Assembly: GCA_016630905.1 (NCBI GenBank)
Contig: WBMQ01000009.1
Span: forward strand, 1,116,001-1,180,000
DNA: 64,000 bases
Reading direction: 5' to 3'
From: Capillidium heterosporum
Lineage: Eukaryota > Entomophthoromycota > Entomophthoromycetes > Entomophthorales > Capillidiaceae
Numbering within the stretch: the stretch's first letter is position 1; the number at the start of each line of letters is the position of its first letter. Positions 11,844 through 23,852 of this stretch are shown here, one piece after another. Under the pieces are notes generated by a model. The model did not search any database. It saw nothing but the letters and a program-made list of their open reading frames with translations, and was not told the origin of the DNA. Made by a program: the position numbers and the translations under genes.

Positions 11844-13644
11844 AGTTGCTTTTTCTTCTATTTCCTTTAATTCTTGAAGGTGGGTATCTAAGGCTATGGT
11901 ATATACGAAGTTCTCTCTTGCTAGTTGAAAACTGAAGTGATCGAAATGTTTGTTGCAATAAATAGGTGATTCGAATTGACAAAAGGAATAAATTAGGCTA
12001 TTGGAACAAGTTATTACCCTCTAATTTTTACCAACCATTATTTTAAACTTGTGATCCAAAAGATGATTTTTCCGGTATCCCCAAAAGTACCTTAAACAAT
12101 TTTAGTTCATTGGTTGTGAATTCCAATTAGTGGTTATGGGATCTGGAGTTTAGTCAATGGGAGGTTGCTATATAATGATTTAGGAAGATTGATCAATTGA
12201 TATCAAATATAGCGTCAGTTTTACTATATATTTTTTGATGAAGAATACACTACAATAGAGATATAGGATAAAACGACTATATTGATTGCCAAGTTGGTAT
12301 TCTATTGGGTTTTAGTTAGAAAGGTTGCTATTGTATGTAAAAGTTCCAACCAAGACTACCCATCTTATTTCAAGGTAAAGTTCAAAAGCAGTTTTAGCCG
12401 AAATGCTAGTCTCATCATTTCTATCACGATTCCACCGATAGCTTAAGTTGAATAAAGTTTTACCCAACTTACAAACGAAATGGGAGTGAAGTTGTCCTTT
12501 GAAAGCTTTTTATTTTTGGTAAGAGCATGGAGCTTTTGACTAAAATTTACCACTTTATACACTTGGATGCTACTACGACCTATAGCCGCCAATTTCCTCT
12601 ATGAAAACGGCTGTTAAATTTATAAACTGCAATCTGGCATCCAATAATCTACTTACAGCCGGCCAAGGTAATAGGGGATGGAAGCTAGGAGCAATTACAT
12701 AATTTGACTAGCATTAAAGTGCAAATACCTAGCTATCTATCCTGATTCAAAATAGAGATGCCTATTTTGAAACTGAGAAAATTTTGTACAGGAGGAAAGT
12801 GTAATGGATTTATATGTAGAGAAAGGTGATGTTTTAAATATCGAATGCTAGTGTATCTATATCTAACTTCATTAGTTTTTATCCTCTATCAAAGTCTATG
12901 AGAAATTCTGCTTTGATACAAGGAAGATAGGAGAATCGAATACATTTTATTGAAAAGTTAACAAGTAGACATCATAAATGAAGCTAATGACCACCAATTT
13001 CTTTGGATACCTTGTAGCTATATAGGTGTCGTCAGTACATAATTCAAAGGTACAGATCTATATCCTACCAGTTTTAAACTTAGTATCGATAATTATCAAG
13101 TTAGGTGCTATTAAGATGATCATAAAACTCATATTAATACAATTAAATAATCGACGGAATATATATACGCTGTAGCTAGGGGAGATGGTTATTTATATAC
13201 AGTAATACTAAATATTGGCATTTTCAAATAGTGTGGTTGATAGTTGGCTAGAACTAGTGATGCAACTAATGACTTTTTATATTCCTAGATTAACTATATC
13301 AACGTTTTTCTTAATATATCACTTAAACTGTAGTGAAACCCTTTTTGATGTAGTGTATCATCAATATATATACTTTCTACCCAAAGCATTGAAAATTAAA
13401 GTTTAAAGCAGTAAAATACATCACTATATATTTTACAGATTATCAAATGTATAGAACACTATCAAGGCCAACTAAGTTAAATTTATCTTTATTGGAAGCT
13501 AGCTAAGCGCAGGCAACAAATGGATTTAACCAACTAGAAAAAGTAGGCAGTATTTTAGTTGGGGTATTGGTAGTAGCATAAGGTAGTCAAGGTAGGTAAA
13601 GTTTTGAAAGCAGTTTTAACTTGGAGGTCCATATACGTAATCAA
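11844..13644. other. AT-rich intergenic region
   Basis: About 1.8 kb between ALG5 and the repeat-protein gene. Only chance ORFs shorter than 65 codons. No RNA gene or repeat recognised. Confidence 0.5.
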
Positions 13645-16060
13645 TTACTCATCAAAGTTGTACTGATACATGGGTTCCTCGTCGTAGTAGTGGTAAGGAG
13701 GTTGGGTAGGGCAGTTCTTGGGGGGCACGGTTCGAGTTACCTTCTCATAGACAGTCGATGTCGAGGTGACAACGACAGTACTGGGTTCAGGGTTTACGGT
13801 GACAGTTGAGTACTCGGTGCTAGTGATATCGACGATCTGGGTCTGAGTGACTGGGCCAGGTTTCAAAGTCGAGGTTACGGTATTGGTCAAGGTGACATCG
13901 TCGTACTTGGTAACGGTCTGGACTGGTGGGGCGACCGTCTCGGTTACGGTGTTGGTTGCTGTGACATCGACAAAGCTGGTCAAAGTCGTAGGTGGAGGAG
14001 TTACAGTCTCGGTTACAGTGTTGGTCAATGTGACGTCAACGTAGCTAGTCTTGGTCTGAACTGGGGGAGCAACCGTTTCGGTAACGGTGTTAGTTGCTGT
14101 GACATCGATAAAGCTAGTCAGGGTCTTTGGTGGTGGAGTAACGGTCTCAGTAACGGTGTTTGTCTGAGTTAAATCGACATAGCTGGTGGTAGTCTGGACT
14201 GGGGGAGCTACAGTCTCCGTTACAGTGTTTGTCTGAGTTAAATCGACAAAGCTGGTGATGGTCTTGGGGGGTGGAGTAACAGTCTCTGTTACGGTGTTGG
14301 TCAATGTAACATCGATGTAACTAGTGGAAGTCTGGACTGGGGGAGCTACAGTCTCCGTTACGGTGTTAGTTTGGGTGATATCAACGTAACTAGTGACAGT
14401 TGAGGCTGGAGGAGCTACAGTCTCGGTTACAGTGTTGGTCAATGTAACATCGATGTAACTAGTGGAAGTCTGGACTGGGGGAGCTACAGTCTCCGTTACA
14501 GTGTTAGTTTGAGTGAGATCGACGTAACTAGTAATGGTCGAAGCTGGGGGAGTCACAGTTTCAGTTACAGTGTTGGTCAATGTGACGTCAATGTAGCTGG
14601 TGGAAGTCTGGACTGGGGGAGCTACAGTCTCAGTCACAGTGTTAGTGAGAGTGAGGATCAATGTAACTAGTGACGGTTGAAGCTGGAGGAGCTACAGTCT
14701 CAGTCACGGTATTAGTCAACGTAACATCAACGTAACTAGTGGTGGTCTGGACAGGTGGAGCTACGGTCTCAGTTACAGTGTTGGTAAGAGTAATATCGAC
14801 ATAGCTGGTGATAGTTGAAGCTGGAGGAGCTACAGTCTCAGTTACAGTATTAGTCAATGTAACGTCGATGTAGCTAGTAGTGGTCTGGACAGGTGGAGCT
14901 ACAGTCTCGGTGGCAGTGTTGGTAAGAGTAACATCCACATAGCTAGTAATAGTCTTGGGTGGTGGAGTCAGAGTTTCAGTCACGGTATTAGTCAACGTAA
15001 CATCAACGTAACTAGTGGTGGTCTTGACAGGTGGAGCTACGGTCTCAGTAACGGTATTGGTTTGGATGATATCAACAAAGCTGGTGATAGTTGAAGCTGG
15101 AGGAGCTACCGTTTCAGTTACAGTATCAATCTTAGTGACATCGATGTAGCTAGTGGTGGTCTTGACAGGTGGAGCTACGGTCTCAGTAACGGTATTGGTT
15201 TGGGTAATATCAACAAAGCTGGTAATTGTTGAGGCTGGAGGAGCTACTGTTTCAGTTACGGTATCAATCTTAGTAACATCAATGTAGCTAGTGGTGGTCT
15301 GGACAGGTGGAGCTACAGTCTCAGTTACAGTGTTGGTCAGGGTGAGATCGATGTAGCTGGTGACAGTTGAAGCTGGAGGAGCTATAGTCTCAGTCACGGT
15401 ATTAGTCAACGTAACATCAACGTAACTAGTGGTGGTCTTGACAGGTGGAGCTACGGTCTCAGTTACAGTGTTAGTCTGAGTGATGTCAACGTAGCTAGTG
15501 ACGGTCTTGGGTGGTGGAGCAACTGTCTCAGTTACAACATTAGTCTCGGTAACATCAACATAGCTTGTGACAGTCTGAGGCGGTGGAGCTACCGTTTTAG
15601 TAACAGTGTTGGTCAAAATCTCGTCGATGTAGCTGGTTATAGTGTATGGTGGAGGTTCAACGGTAACAGTCTGATACTCGGTAGAAGTAATATCGCTGTA
15701 CTCAGTCTTAGTCTTAGTACATGGGTGATTGCAGCCATAAGGAAGTACAGTTTTTGTTTGGTACTCAGTCGAAGTGATGTCCTTGAGCTCAGTAACATAG
15801 ACAGGCTTGCACTTGACACAGTCGGTAGGCTTGATCTTTTTGGTAACCGTTTTTGTGGCGGTTGCTTCGACAGTGGATGTCTCGGTGTAAGAATAGCAAC
15901 CGTAACGGTGATGTCTAGGTCTACCCCGTGCCTGCGCGGTAGTAGGATAGGCCCCATTTACAGCAGCAGTAGGGGCCATCTTAGGAGCCTCTGTTTGGGC
16001 CTGTACCTGGCCTAGTAGTGCTGCTACCAAGGCTAGTATAACTACATTATGGTAGGTCAT
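13645..16060 (-). CDS. secreted Thr-rich tandem-repeat protein, with one apparent +1 frameshift
   Basis: Start at 16060 gives a signal peptide (MTYHNVVILALVAALLGQVQA). Two frames, 16060-14642 and 14661-13645, are joined if one extra C (minus strand) at 14655-14656 is ignored. The upstream frame ends SYIDPHSH* where every other repeat reads SYIDLTLTNTV. The joined protein is about 804 residues. After a Cys-bearing head (YGC, DCVKC, YGCNHPC) come about 26 copies of a 23-residue unit built around SYVDVT and TNTVTETVAPP, and then a tail with one Cys and Tyr/Asp/Glu-rich end (YHYYDEEPMYQY). PPVQT and PPAST/PPPKT junctions tend to alternate, giving a 46-residue higher-order period. No GPI signal or membrane segment is visible. 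Most likely an O-glycosylated cell-wall or surface protein. Confidence 0.75.
13820..15650 (-). repeat. 69-bp coding tandem repeat, about 26 copies
   Basis: In-frame minisatellite encoding the 23-residue Thr-rich unit. Neighbouring copies differ mainly in the residues after PP (VQT, VKT, AST, PKT, PQT) and in the residue before TNTV (L, Q, A, E). Two copies carry KIDTV instead. The array is prone to copy-number change by slippage or unequal exchange. Confidence 0.85.
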
Positions 16061-16062
16061 AT

Positions 16063-16130
16063 CTAGAAAATGGATGTTAGAAATCTGCGCGATGTACAAA
16101 ATAAAGCCGATGTCGGCTGGAAGTACTTAC
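16063..16130 (-). other. probable 5' UTR intron of the repeat-protein gene
   Basis: On the minus strand GAG|GTAAGT begins at 16130 and TTTTCTAG ends at 16063, just two bases before the ATG at 16060. The strong donor and acceptor, with the signal peptide starting right after, suggest a leader intron. Confidence 0.5.
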
Positions 16131-16208
16131 CTCGTCAAAAAAATCTATCACACTACAGAATCTATCTCTAGTGCTTTTAAAACGTCTAAGTTAGGGAGGG
16201 GTGAACTG

Positions 16209-16219
16209 CTATATATAGG
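16209..16219 (-). promoter_or_regulatory. TATA-like element of the repeat-protein gene
   Basis: CCTATATATAG on the minus strand, about 150 bases before the ATG and 80 before the leader-intron donor. Spacing fits a TATA box for a transcript starting near 16180. Confidence 0.4.
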
Positions 16220-17555
16220 TGTTATTTATAAGTACGATATGCAAACAAAGTCAATACCTTTCACGATGGGAGTAACGAGTGTAGATTAATAAATAAGCAA
16301 GGCTATTTAGAACGAAGAAGGTAAAAGGTGTAGAAGCGCGAAAGAAAGAGTTTTTTCTTTTTAGACATCGAAATCTTACTGATAACTTGCTCCATCTCAA
16401 ACTTAGGGAATTCAGTTGACGATGGTATTAATCTACATCCATGATTTGCGAGCCAAAACAGCCTTATGAACTTAGGTATGGTCCAACGACTATCATCCAT
16501 TCCATTATTAAATTTGCAATAGTTAAAATTAATAGCTGCCACAGCCCTATTATTTCCTTTTTTTACGTTTGATAGGCCACTACTTATTTTTAAATATACC
16601 AATCTATTGCAATTTTCAATAAGATTTTCTATAATTTTGTATATCAGCTCAAGATATACCTTCCATTTCAACGGTTTTGGGCAGAAATTTTCAACTTATG
16701 TTTTAGAAATCGAGCCTGAAAACTTATCCGAAATATATTGATGAAATTTGCTAACGTTCAAATGCTGCCAACGAACAGGATGCAAGTTTAGCGCAATACC
16801 GATAGGTTGTTGCGATGGTTGCTAAATAAATATAGTCAATATTTTAATGGTATAGTTATACTACATGTGGTTAATTGACTATAATCTATCTATATAAAAT
16901 GTTACTTATCACAAAATATAAGTGAATAGTGGAATGCCAACTTTATAAATTTTCGTAATAGATAGCATACATTAAAGCTATCTGCTAAAATGAAATTTAT
17001 ACATTTCTGTCTTATTTGAGATTTGAAACATCCCTTTAGAACTATCTCGCAATACTAGGCATCAAAATTACTGAAGAAATCGTTACAATACGACTACTAC
17101 CCTTCCTAGGTGATACGATGCTGAAAACAGGCTTCAAAAGTTAGAAATTCAACTGTTAAAGCTGATTTACTTTTTACAAAATAAGAAAGTATTCAAATAG
17201 GCGCTAGCTTCAGCTGAATAATCTGCATTAGTCGGGACAAGCGCCAATGACAGGGGAAATGTAACCTACCTTCGACATGTAAATTTCTGTCTTAAAATAG
17301 TATCCAAGTCGAAATCAACCAAGTGAAATGATATAAGTTTTTACTATAATGTGCTAATACTGATTTACCTACCTATAAATTTAATCCAAATTGAAATTAC
17401 AAATATCCGAACTTCCGTTGAAATGAAAGTCGGTTGGGATCAAAGCAATAATCTACAGTATTGAACTCTCATTCTCATTATCAAAGTTCAATTACGATGA
17501 TCCTAAGATCTCACCCTATAAGCCTACCTTCAACGACTTTGTAGGTTTAGACATG
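16220..17555. other. AT-rich intergenic region
   Basis: Divergent spacer between two secreted-protein genes. A 122-codon minus-strand ORF at 16303-16671 has no recognisable domain, promoter or exon partner and is left out. Confidence 0.45.
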
Positions 17556-17563
17556 TATAAAAG
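17556..17563 (+). promoter_or_regulatory. TATA box of the small secreted protein gene
   Basis: TATAAAAG, 127 bases before the ATG at 17690, followed by a pyrimidine-rich stretch (CTCATCTCTACCCC) where transcription probably begins. Confidence 0.55.
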
Positions 17564-17689
17564 ACTGCAAAGCTACTCATCTCTACCCCATCCATTAAAG
17601 TTTAATTTCTCTAAGTTACTTAACTTAAGTTTTCATCCGCTCAACAAACCATCTAAGCTTTGATAGCACTAAATAAACAAACTACCACA

Positions 17690-17887
17690 ATGAAATTCGC
17701 TTTCGCCGCCGTTCTCCTTTCCGCCGTTGCCTTCAGCACCGTCTCGGCCATCAAATGTTCGACTTCTACTGAGTATGTTACTCGTACCGTCGCCACTACC
17801 GAAGTAACCGTGACTGTAACTGGCGAATGTGACCCTTACAACCCCTACGCTAATGCCGAAGCTGCCCCCGCTGAGCCTACTGCCTAA
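17690..17887 (+). CDS. small secreted protein (65 residues)
   Basis: Single exon. A clean signal peptide (MKFAFAAVLLSAVAFSTVSA) is followed by a mature part of about 45 residues: one Cys, a Ser/Thr/Val stretch (STSTEYVTRTVATTEVTVTV), a second Cys, then an Ala/Pro/Glu tail. The STEYVT and TVTVT wording recalls the head of the repeat protein at 13.6-16.1 kb (STEYQTVTV), so the two may be related wall proteins. The ATG at 17690 is chosen because it starts the signal peptide and has an ACAATG context. Codon use is C-rich compared with the flanks, a sign of high expression. Function unknown. Confidence 0.75.
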   Translation: MKFAFAAVLLSAVAFSTVSAIKCSTSTEYVTRTVATTEVTVTVTGECDPYNPYANAEAAPAEPTA

Positions 17888-18979
17888 GCTTGAAACTTTA
17901 GCTCGGCCTAGTTAGAACTATTAAATCCAAGTTATATCTAAGTTCGTAAAGTCCCTAAGTAACTTGTTTTGAATAAAATTTATACTATAAATTTTCATTT
18001 TTTTAATTTTATATCCAAATATATATATCGAGAATTAGAGGTAAATCTAAAACTCAAAAATGTGGAAACAAAGGTCTAAATGGCACAACTTTGAATTTCA
18101 AATCGGCCGATAAAGTAGTTTCCATTAGCACATATTTAAATATGAAAGTAATATACTTTGTATTTTATTTGCAAACTGCTTAGATCTTTGGACATATGGT
18201 ATCACCACTAGGTTATTTCAAAGTCATATTTCAGTTCTTTGGGATCCGTACTTAAAGTTGCTTCATAAGTTTACTTGAATCTTTAAGGTTGACCTATACA
18301 TATACTGATTCTTTTCTAAAGCTTATGTTCCATTTATCTTTCAAATTTTAAATAGACTTCAATTACAAGGCTTAAAAGGACCAAAGAAATTAAATAAACC
18401 TTGTATGAATCTTATTTCACCAGGAAAAAGTAGGTATATAGCAAGGTTTTATATCTATACATATCAACTTGACCAGATTATAAAGTTTTGATGTCTATAA
18501 AAATGCTTACAGAGCTTATGTGAAGCGGTCTATTTGTAAATTAATTAGTATCTCAAACCATCTATTTAGAAGTTTTGGAGTTCAAATGAAGCGATGTCTG
18601 GAAAATCCACTTGTATAGGAGAATATAGTTCTTATCCACTTGTTTGCCATATGGGTATTGGAATCGCTGTCTATTGGCTTGATATTATGCCTCCTATATC
18701 ATTCTAAAGACCATAAGTTTCAAAAGTCAAGGCAAAAGCAGTACTACACGTCGTTCTATAGCAGCTGACCCAATAGCCCTTAATATTTTTCTAATTAGCT
18801 TTATCACCATATTGGGAAGCTGAGCTATTCATATTAGCCGGGTTTTCAATGTGAACAGACTACGCATACTAGGAACTAAAGGTTAGAAAGCTCTAATAAA
18901 AGTATAAAATGGTGGAATATGTAGGCAAGTTACAAATATTGTAATTTAGAAGCCGAAAAGAAAAGAAATAAAAAGGTAA
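17888..18979. other. AT-rich intergenic region
   Basis: About 1.1 kb with no supported gene, RNA or repeat. Confidence 0.5.
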
Positions 18980-20284
18980 ATGGACATTGAAGTTGGATAC
19001 CTTCCACTTTATACAATCATTGCAGATGAGCAAGAGACGGTTGTAGAATCTGCCAGTTCCGCCACCCAACCTATTAGTGATGAAGAGGACGAAGCTTGCC
19101 CCATACCTTACCAACAGTTTGGATCAGACGACTATTCGATTCCAACTTACCCCACCGTATCAGACAACAACACCAACACCCGTCAAGAAAATGAAATTTT
19201 GACTGACAACATGCAAACCAGTGAAATTAATGTAAATATTACTTCCGATATACCCTTCTCAAATAGTAGTATGTCAGGGGATATGGAAGAAAGAATCGGT
19301 ACAGAACTCAACCAAAGCCCTCCTCAAGGAGAACCCAACTCCTCCAATGTATACCTAACAACTGAAGACCAGATACCAACTAGTGAGTCCATCCTCTTCC
19401 CTGACGAAGTATCGGATGCAGCTTCCTTCCATAGCGTAACTAACGATCTACCTTCTCCTCAAGTCGACCCCGTCCAAAGACATATCTCGGTACGAACTAC
19501 CTCTACATCCCAAACCCAAACCTCTCTTGGGTCCGAGGATGATGAGTTTACGCAGAAACCTACAAGTTTAAACTTCAAGTTTATGGCCACTAAATCCAGC
19601 CTACACAACAAGGCGGAATGGCATATCATTAAGCCCAACGGCCAGACTTTCGTTGTCGAAATTTCCAAGCAGTTGGCGACCCTCAAGTTGGGATTTATGC
19701 CACGGATGGAGATGGAGTCTATCAATGAACTTGATGATCTTGAGGAGTTGGATGTGACTTTTAGGACGGCTTCAACCACTCGACTTAATTTTCCTTCTAC
19801 AAATGGTATTGTAGAAGGTATAACTGAACCAGCAACTAGTAACGAAGGCGTGCTCCTAAATACGTTGGAGCTCAAGTATTCAAACATGTCCACCCTATCC
19901 ATCTTCACTCCTAATTTTAATCGAACTTCGGCCCCATGTACTTTAATACCCGCCAAAATCGACCAATGGAGTTTGGAGGTGGAGCATGATACCAAGCTGT
20001 ACAAGTACCTATTCCTAAACCAGAAAGGTAAGTGGTCTATCTACCCTCAAAGTACAAAGTTTTTACCACTGTTTACCACTGTTTTGAAGAACGATTCTTG
20101 CGAGACTTGTACTCTCAACTTGGCACGAAGTATGCCCAAAATTTTATTTTATTATCTGATAGTTGGATTTGTTTTTGTACTGGAGACGAAACGGAGATCC
20201 AAGTTGAAGTTTGATACTAAGTCTAATGACTTGTTGAATTACTGTAATGCCAACAAGTGCTTTAGATCAAAGTTTTGGTTCTAA
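18980..20284 (+). CDS. hypothetical acidic protein, 434 codons
   Basis: An uninterrupted ORF. Residues 1-200 are acidic and rich in Ser/Thr/Gln/Asn, so likely disordered. Residues from about 205 to 350 look folded, with alternating hydrophobic strands (LNFKFMATKSSLHNKAEW, IIKPNGQTFVVEI, LKLGFMPRMEME, SLEVEHDTKLYKYLFLNQK), reminiscent of a beta-sandwich such as Tubby/scramblase-like or DUF6593 proteins. That is only an impression. At 20028 a strong donor (G|GTAAGT) could open a 32-nt intron ending at 20059. Splicing would replace the tail with VFTTVYHCFEERFLRDLYSQ and an earlier stop at 20212-20214. I cannot decide which end is right. No signal peptide; the unspliced tail has one hydrophobic stretch (ILFYYLIVGFVFVL). 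Confidence 0.6.
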   Translation: MDIEVGYLPLYTIIADEQETVVESASSATQPISDEEDEACPIPYQQFGSDDYSIPTYPTVSDNNTNTRQENEILTDNMQTSEINVNITSDIPFSNSSMSGDMEERIGTELNQSPPQGEPNSSNVYLTTEDQIPTSESILFPDEVSDAASFHSVTNDLPSPQVDPVQRHISVRTTSTSQTQTSLGSEDDEFTQKPTSLNFKFMATKSSLHNKAEWHIIKPNGQTFVVEISKQLATLKLGFMPRMEMESINELDDLEELDVTFRTASTTRLNFPSTNGIVEGITEPATSNEGVLLNTLELKYSNMSTLSIFTPNFNRTSAPCTLIPAKIDQWSLEVEHDTKLYKYLFLNQKGKWSIYPQSTKFLPLFTTVLKNDSCETCTLNLARSMPKILFYYLIVGFVFVLETKRRSKLKFDTKSNDLLNYCNANKCFRSKFWF

Positions 20285-22051
20285 GCTCGTTGGGTGATAT
20301 ACTTACTTTTTCTTTTATACTTGAACATTACTAATTTCATGATTAAATCTATTTTGCATCTTTTAATATATCTTCTTTATTGACACTCCATTACAATTAA
20401 GTTTTAAGTATTCCTTTAGTGCAATCTGTATAGCTGTGTGAATTGTGAACCTGATGAATAAAAGTATGCAATAGCAGCAAGTTGATACACTTACTTTATC
20501 ATATATTTAAAGATAAGCTATTGACTAGAAGAAATGAAGACTAGAGCTATGAAATAACTATCTTAAAAGTCTAGGTTGAAAAATCTATATAGATAGTACA
20601 AAAAAAAAAGTAAACTGATAACAGTATACTTTCAACTGGATTTATTTTGTATAAACTGATATTTTCAAAGCTTAATATTGTAAGTTGTTTTGAGTTAAAG
20701 ATAAGATTGAGCAGATGTATCAAAAATTTAAAAGAAACTTATACTCTGGCATACAATTTAAATTCGTTTAAAATATGTGCATGTGATACGAAATAGATAA
20801 TAGAACTATAAACTTACCTTGTCAACTAAAAAGCTTCTCGTATATATAAAATCAATTACCAGTTTATTTCGATTACCTTATACCGGTTGCAGCTAGTTGG
20901 AATTGAATAGTAAGACTACTTTTTTATCGCAACTAAAGCTATTTCCAATCAGTTATCAGCAAAGTTACAGTTGGAAGTTCGAATTTCTTGTTGGAAGGGT
21001 CGTATATTTTACCTTTTTGTCATCTTGTTTGAATAGTAGATCGAGTTGAAAAGCTGTAGTTTCTCAAGTCCTTATTTTGATTCAGAGAAGGATTTGGAGT
21101 AGAAGCTTTAGTATTCTCTTAGTTGTGATTGGATTTTATAAATTAGCTAATTTTAGTTGGGGATTTTCCAACTTTATAAATGAAAGCTATGTAATTTGAA
21201 CGTCTACTTTGTTAAAGTGCTTTAAATGTAAGTTTTGATACCTTTACAAGAGGGCTTTATATATAGAAGCTATTATATATGCAGAGATGGGATATATATA
21301 CTAAATAACCTTCCACATTTCATTTTGATAAATCTTCATAATGATAGCTATATATATATGGTATATATTTATCCTAAGTTGATTATGCTTCATTAAGCCT
21401 TTCTAGCATTCCAAATACTCTTCAAAGTGTATATCAGATAAATATTTTCTTGGTACAGTATAATTTTGATAAGTTGCAAAATATAGTACTCTTTAGCTCT
21501 ACTTTACACTTATTTAAATATATATAATGGTGCTTTTCTTTTACCGCATAGTGGTGCTATCGATTTATCCATATAAGAAGTAAATATTCAAGGCTATACA
21601 CCTTTCACCCTATGTCTACCTACAAGCTTTATAGAGGCTTAGTGAAGGAGTAAAGGTCCTTGGAATTAGTTGAACGATCTGATTAGACGTAACTCCAATA
21701 TCGGTATAAAATGTAATCAAATAGCATGCGATAATTGGCTATAGGGATGCCAACGCTACCCATCCATTCATAACGATTGGCTCAAAATTCCAAACTCAAG
21801 CGAGATTTCCCAAAGTTAAGTGATGACATTATTTAGACGAGAAAAATTCGAAATCAGTGGGTAAACTTGGACGAAATCGAAGGAACTTCAAGGTTAAATT
21901 AGGTAACTTTTCAGATCCAACCAATCACTAGTGACCAAACCACGAAAAAGTTTTTAGAGAAGTAGGTTCTAACTTTCGCTTACTCAAGTGTTGCTCACCT
22001 TTAGTTTTCAAAACAAGCTAACTTCTTGTTGACTATCTTCTCATATACAAT
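20285..22051. other. AT-rich intergenic region upstream of ATP1
   Basis: About 1.8 kb, with several TATATA runs around 21260-21360 and no coding signal. It contrasts sharply with the GC-richer ATP1 coding sequence that follows. Confidence 0.5.
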
Positions 22052-23852
22052 ATGCTTCGCTCCGCCGTTCGTTTCGCTGTTAGACGCCAAGCTACCGTAG
22101 CTGTAAGTTTACCTTGACTTCCAACCAAGCTTGAGACTTACCTTTCAATAATAGCCTCGTCAAGCCGCTGCTGCCGCCGTCACTGGTGCCAAAGCTTTCT
22201 CCACCAAATTCGCTGCTCAGGCTGCCGCCAAGCCCTGTAAGTAGTTTTGTATCCTGTCCCCTGCCTTTACTTACATTTGCCTGCAACTAGCCACCTCCGA
22301 GGTCTCTTCTATCTTAGAAGACCGCATCTTGAACATCTCCTCCAACTTCGACATCCAGGAAACTGGTCGTGTCTTGTCGGTAGGTGATGGTATCGCCCGT
22401 GTTTACGGTCTCAAGAACTGCCAGGCCGAAGAGATGGTGGAGTTCTCCTCTGGTGTCCAGGTAATTGTGGTAGCGAAAACGTATCCTAACTTTTGTAGGG
22501 TATGGCCCTTAACTTGGAACCCGACAACGTCGGTATCGTCGTATTCGGTAACGATCGTCTTATCAAGGAAGGTGATACCGTCAAGCGTACCGGTAACATT
22601 GTAGATGTTCCCACCGGTCTCGGCCTCCTCGGTCGTGTCGTCGATGCCCTCGGTAACCCCATCGATGGTAAGGGTCCCATCGAAGTCCAGCACCCGTCAG
22701 CGTGCCCAGGTCAAGGCCCCCGGTATTATCCCCCGTCAGTCCGTCCACGAGCCTATGCAGACCGGTATCAAGTCGGTAGATTCTATGTTGCCCATCGGTC
22801 GTGGTCAGCGTGAGTTGATTATTGGTGATCGTCAGACCGGTAAGACCGCCGTCGCCCTCGACACCTATTCTTAACCAGAAGAAGTGGAATGATGGTACCG
22901 ATGAGACCAAGAAGCTGTACTGTGTCTACGTCGCCGTCGGTCAGAAGCGTTCCACCGTTGCCCAGTTCGTCCAGACTTTGGAAGAGAACGATGCCCTCAA
23001 GTACACCATCATCGTTGCCGCCACTGCCTCCGACGCTGCCCCTCTCCAGTTCTTGGCTCCCTACTCTGGCTGTGCCATGGGTGAGTACTTCCGTGACAAC
23101 GGCAAGCACGCCCTTATCATCTACGACGATCTTTCCAAGCAGGCCGTTGCCTACCGTCAGCTCTCCCTTTTGCTCCGTCGTCCCCCCGGTCGTGAAGCCT
23201 ACCCCGGTGATGTATTCTACCTCCACTCCCGTCTTTTAGGAGCGTGCTGCCAAGCTCAACAAGAACTTCGGTTCCGGTTCCTTGACTGCCCTCCCCGTCA
23301 TTGAGACCCAGGGTGGTGATGTATCCGCTTACATTCCCACCAACGTCATTTCCATTACTGACGGTCAGATTTTCTTGGAAGCCGAACTCTTCTTCAAGGG
23401 TATCCGTCCCGCCATTAACGTCGGTATTTCCGTATCCCGTGTCGGTTCCGCCGCCCAGACCAAGGCCATGAAGCAGGTCGCTGGTTCCTTGAAGTTGTTC
23501 TTGGCCCAGTACCGTGAAGTTGCCGCCTTTGCCCAGTTCGGTTCCGATTTGGATGCCTCCACTCAGTTCTTGTTGAACCGTGGTGCCCGTCTCACTGAAT
23601 TGTTGAAGCAGCCCCAGTACAAGCCCCTCCCCGTCGAGCAGCAGATTGTCATCATCTACGCCGGTGTCAACTGGTTTCCTCGACAAAATCGAGGTTAACA
23701 AGGTCGTCGACTTCGAGAACGCTTTCCTGCCCCACGTCACCAGCAACCACAAGGACATCTTGGATGCCATCCGTACCGAGGGTAAGCTCAGCAAGGAGAA
23801 CGAGGAGAAGTTGCGTACCGTTACCTCCGACTTCATCAAGACCTTCGTTTAA
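22052..23852 (+). CDS. ATP1: mitochondrial F1 ATP synthase alpha subunit, with four apparent +1 frameshifts
   Basis: The alpha subunit forms the F1 alpha3beta3 hexamer in the mitochondrial matrix. Exons: 22052-22102, 22155-22236, 22291-22460, 22499-23852. The first exons encode an Arg/Ala presequence ([17 protein letters not shown]). The Walker A loop is [14 protein letters not shown]; also visible are [14 protein letters not shown], the arginine-finger region [19 protein letters not shown] and [19 protein letters not shown]. The protein is about 550 residues (yeast 545) only if one base is skipped at each of four places: 22682-22685 (GKGPI to SSTRQRAQ), 22866 (ALDT to ILNQKK), 23239-23240 (HSRLL to ERAAKL) and 23671 (YAGVN to GFLDK). 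No premature stop or missense decay is seen inside the correct frame segments. Codon use is strongly biased to C-ending codons, as expected for a highly expressed gene. Confidence 0.93.

Noticed and set aside
11668-11982. 104-codon minus-strand ORF overlapping the ALG5 start
   Set aside because: It is the unspliced first exon and intron of ALG5 in another frame.
13820-15650. Regular repeats as a possible CRISPR-like array
   Set aside because: The 69-bp units are in-frame coding repeats of a secreted protein in a eukaryote; there are no unique spacers.
16303-16671. 122-codon minus-strand ORF
   Set aside because: AT-rich composition, no domain, no promoter or exon neighbours; expected by chance.
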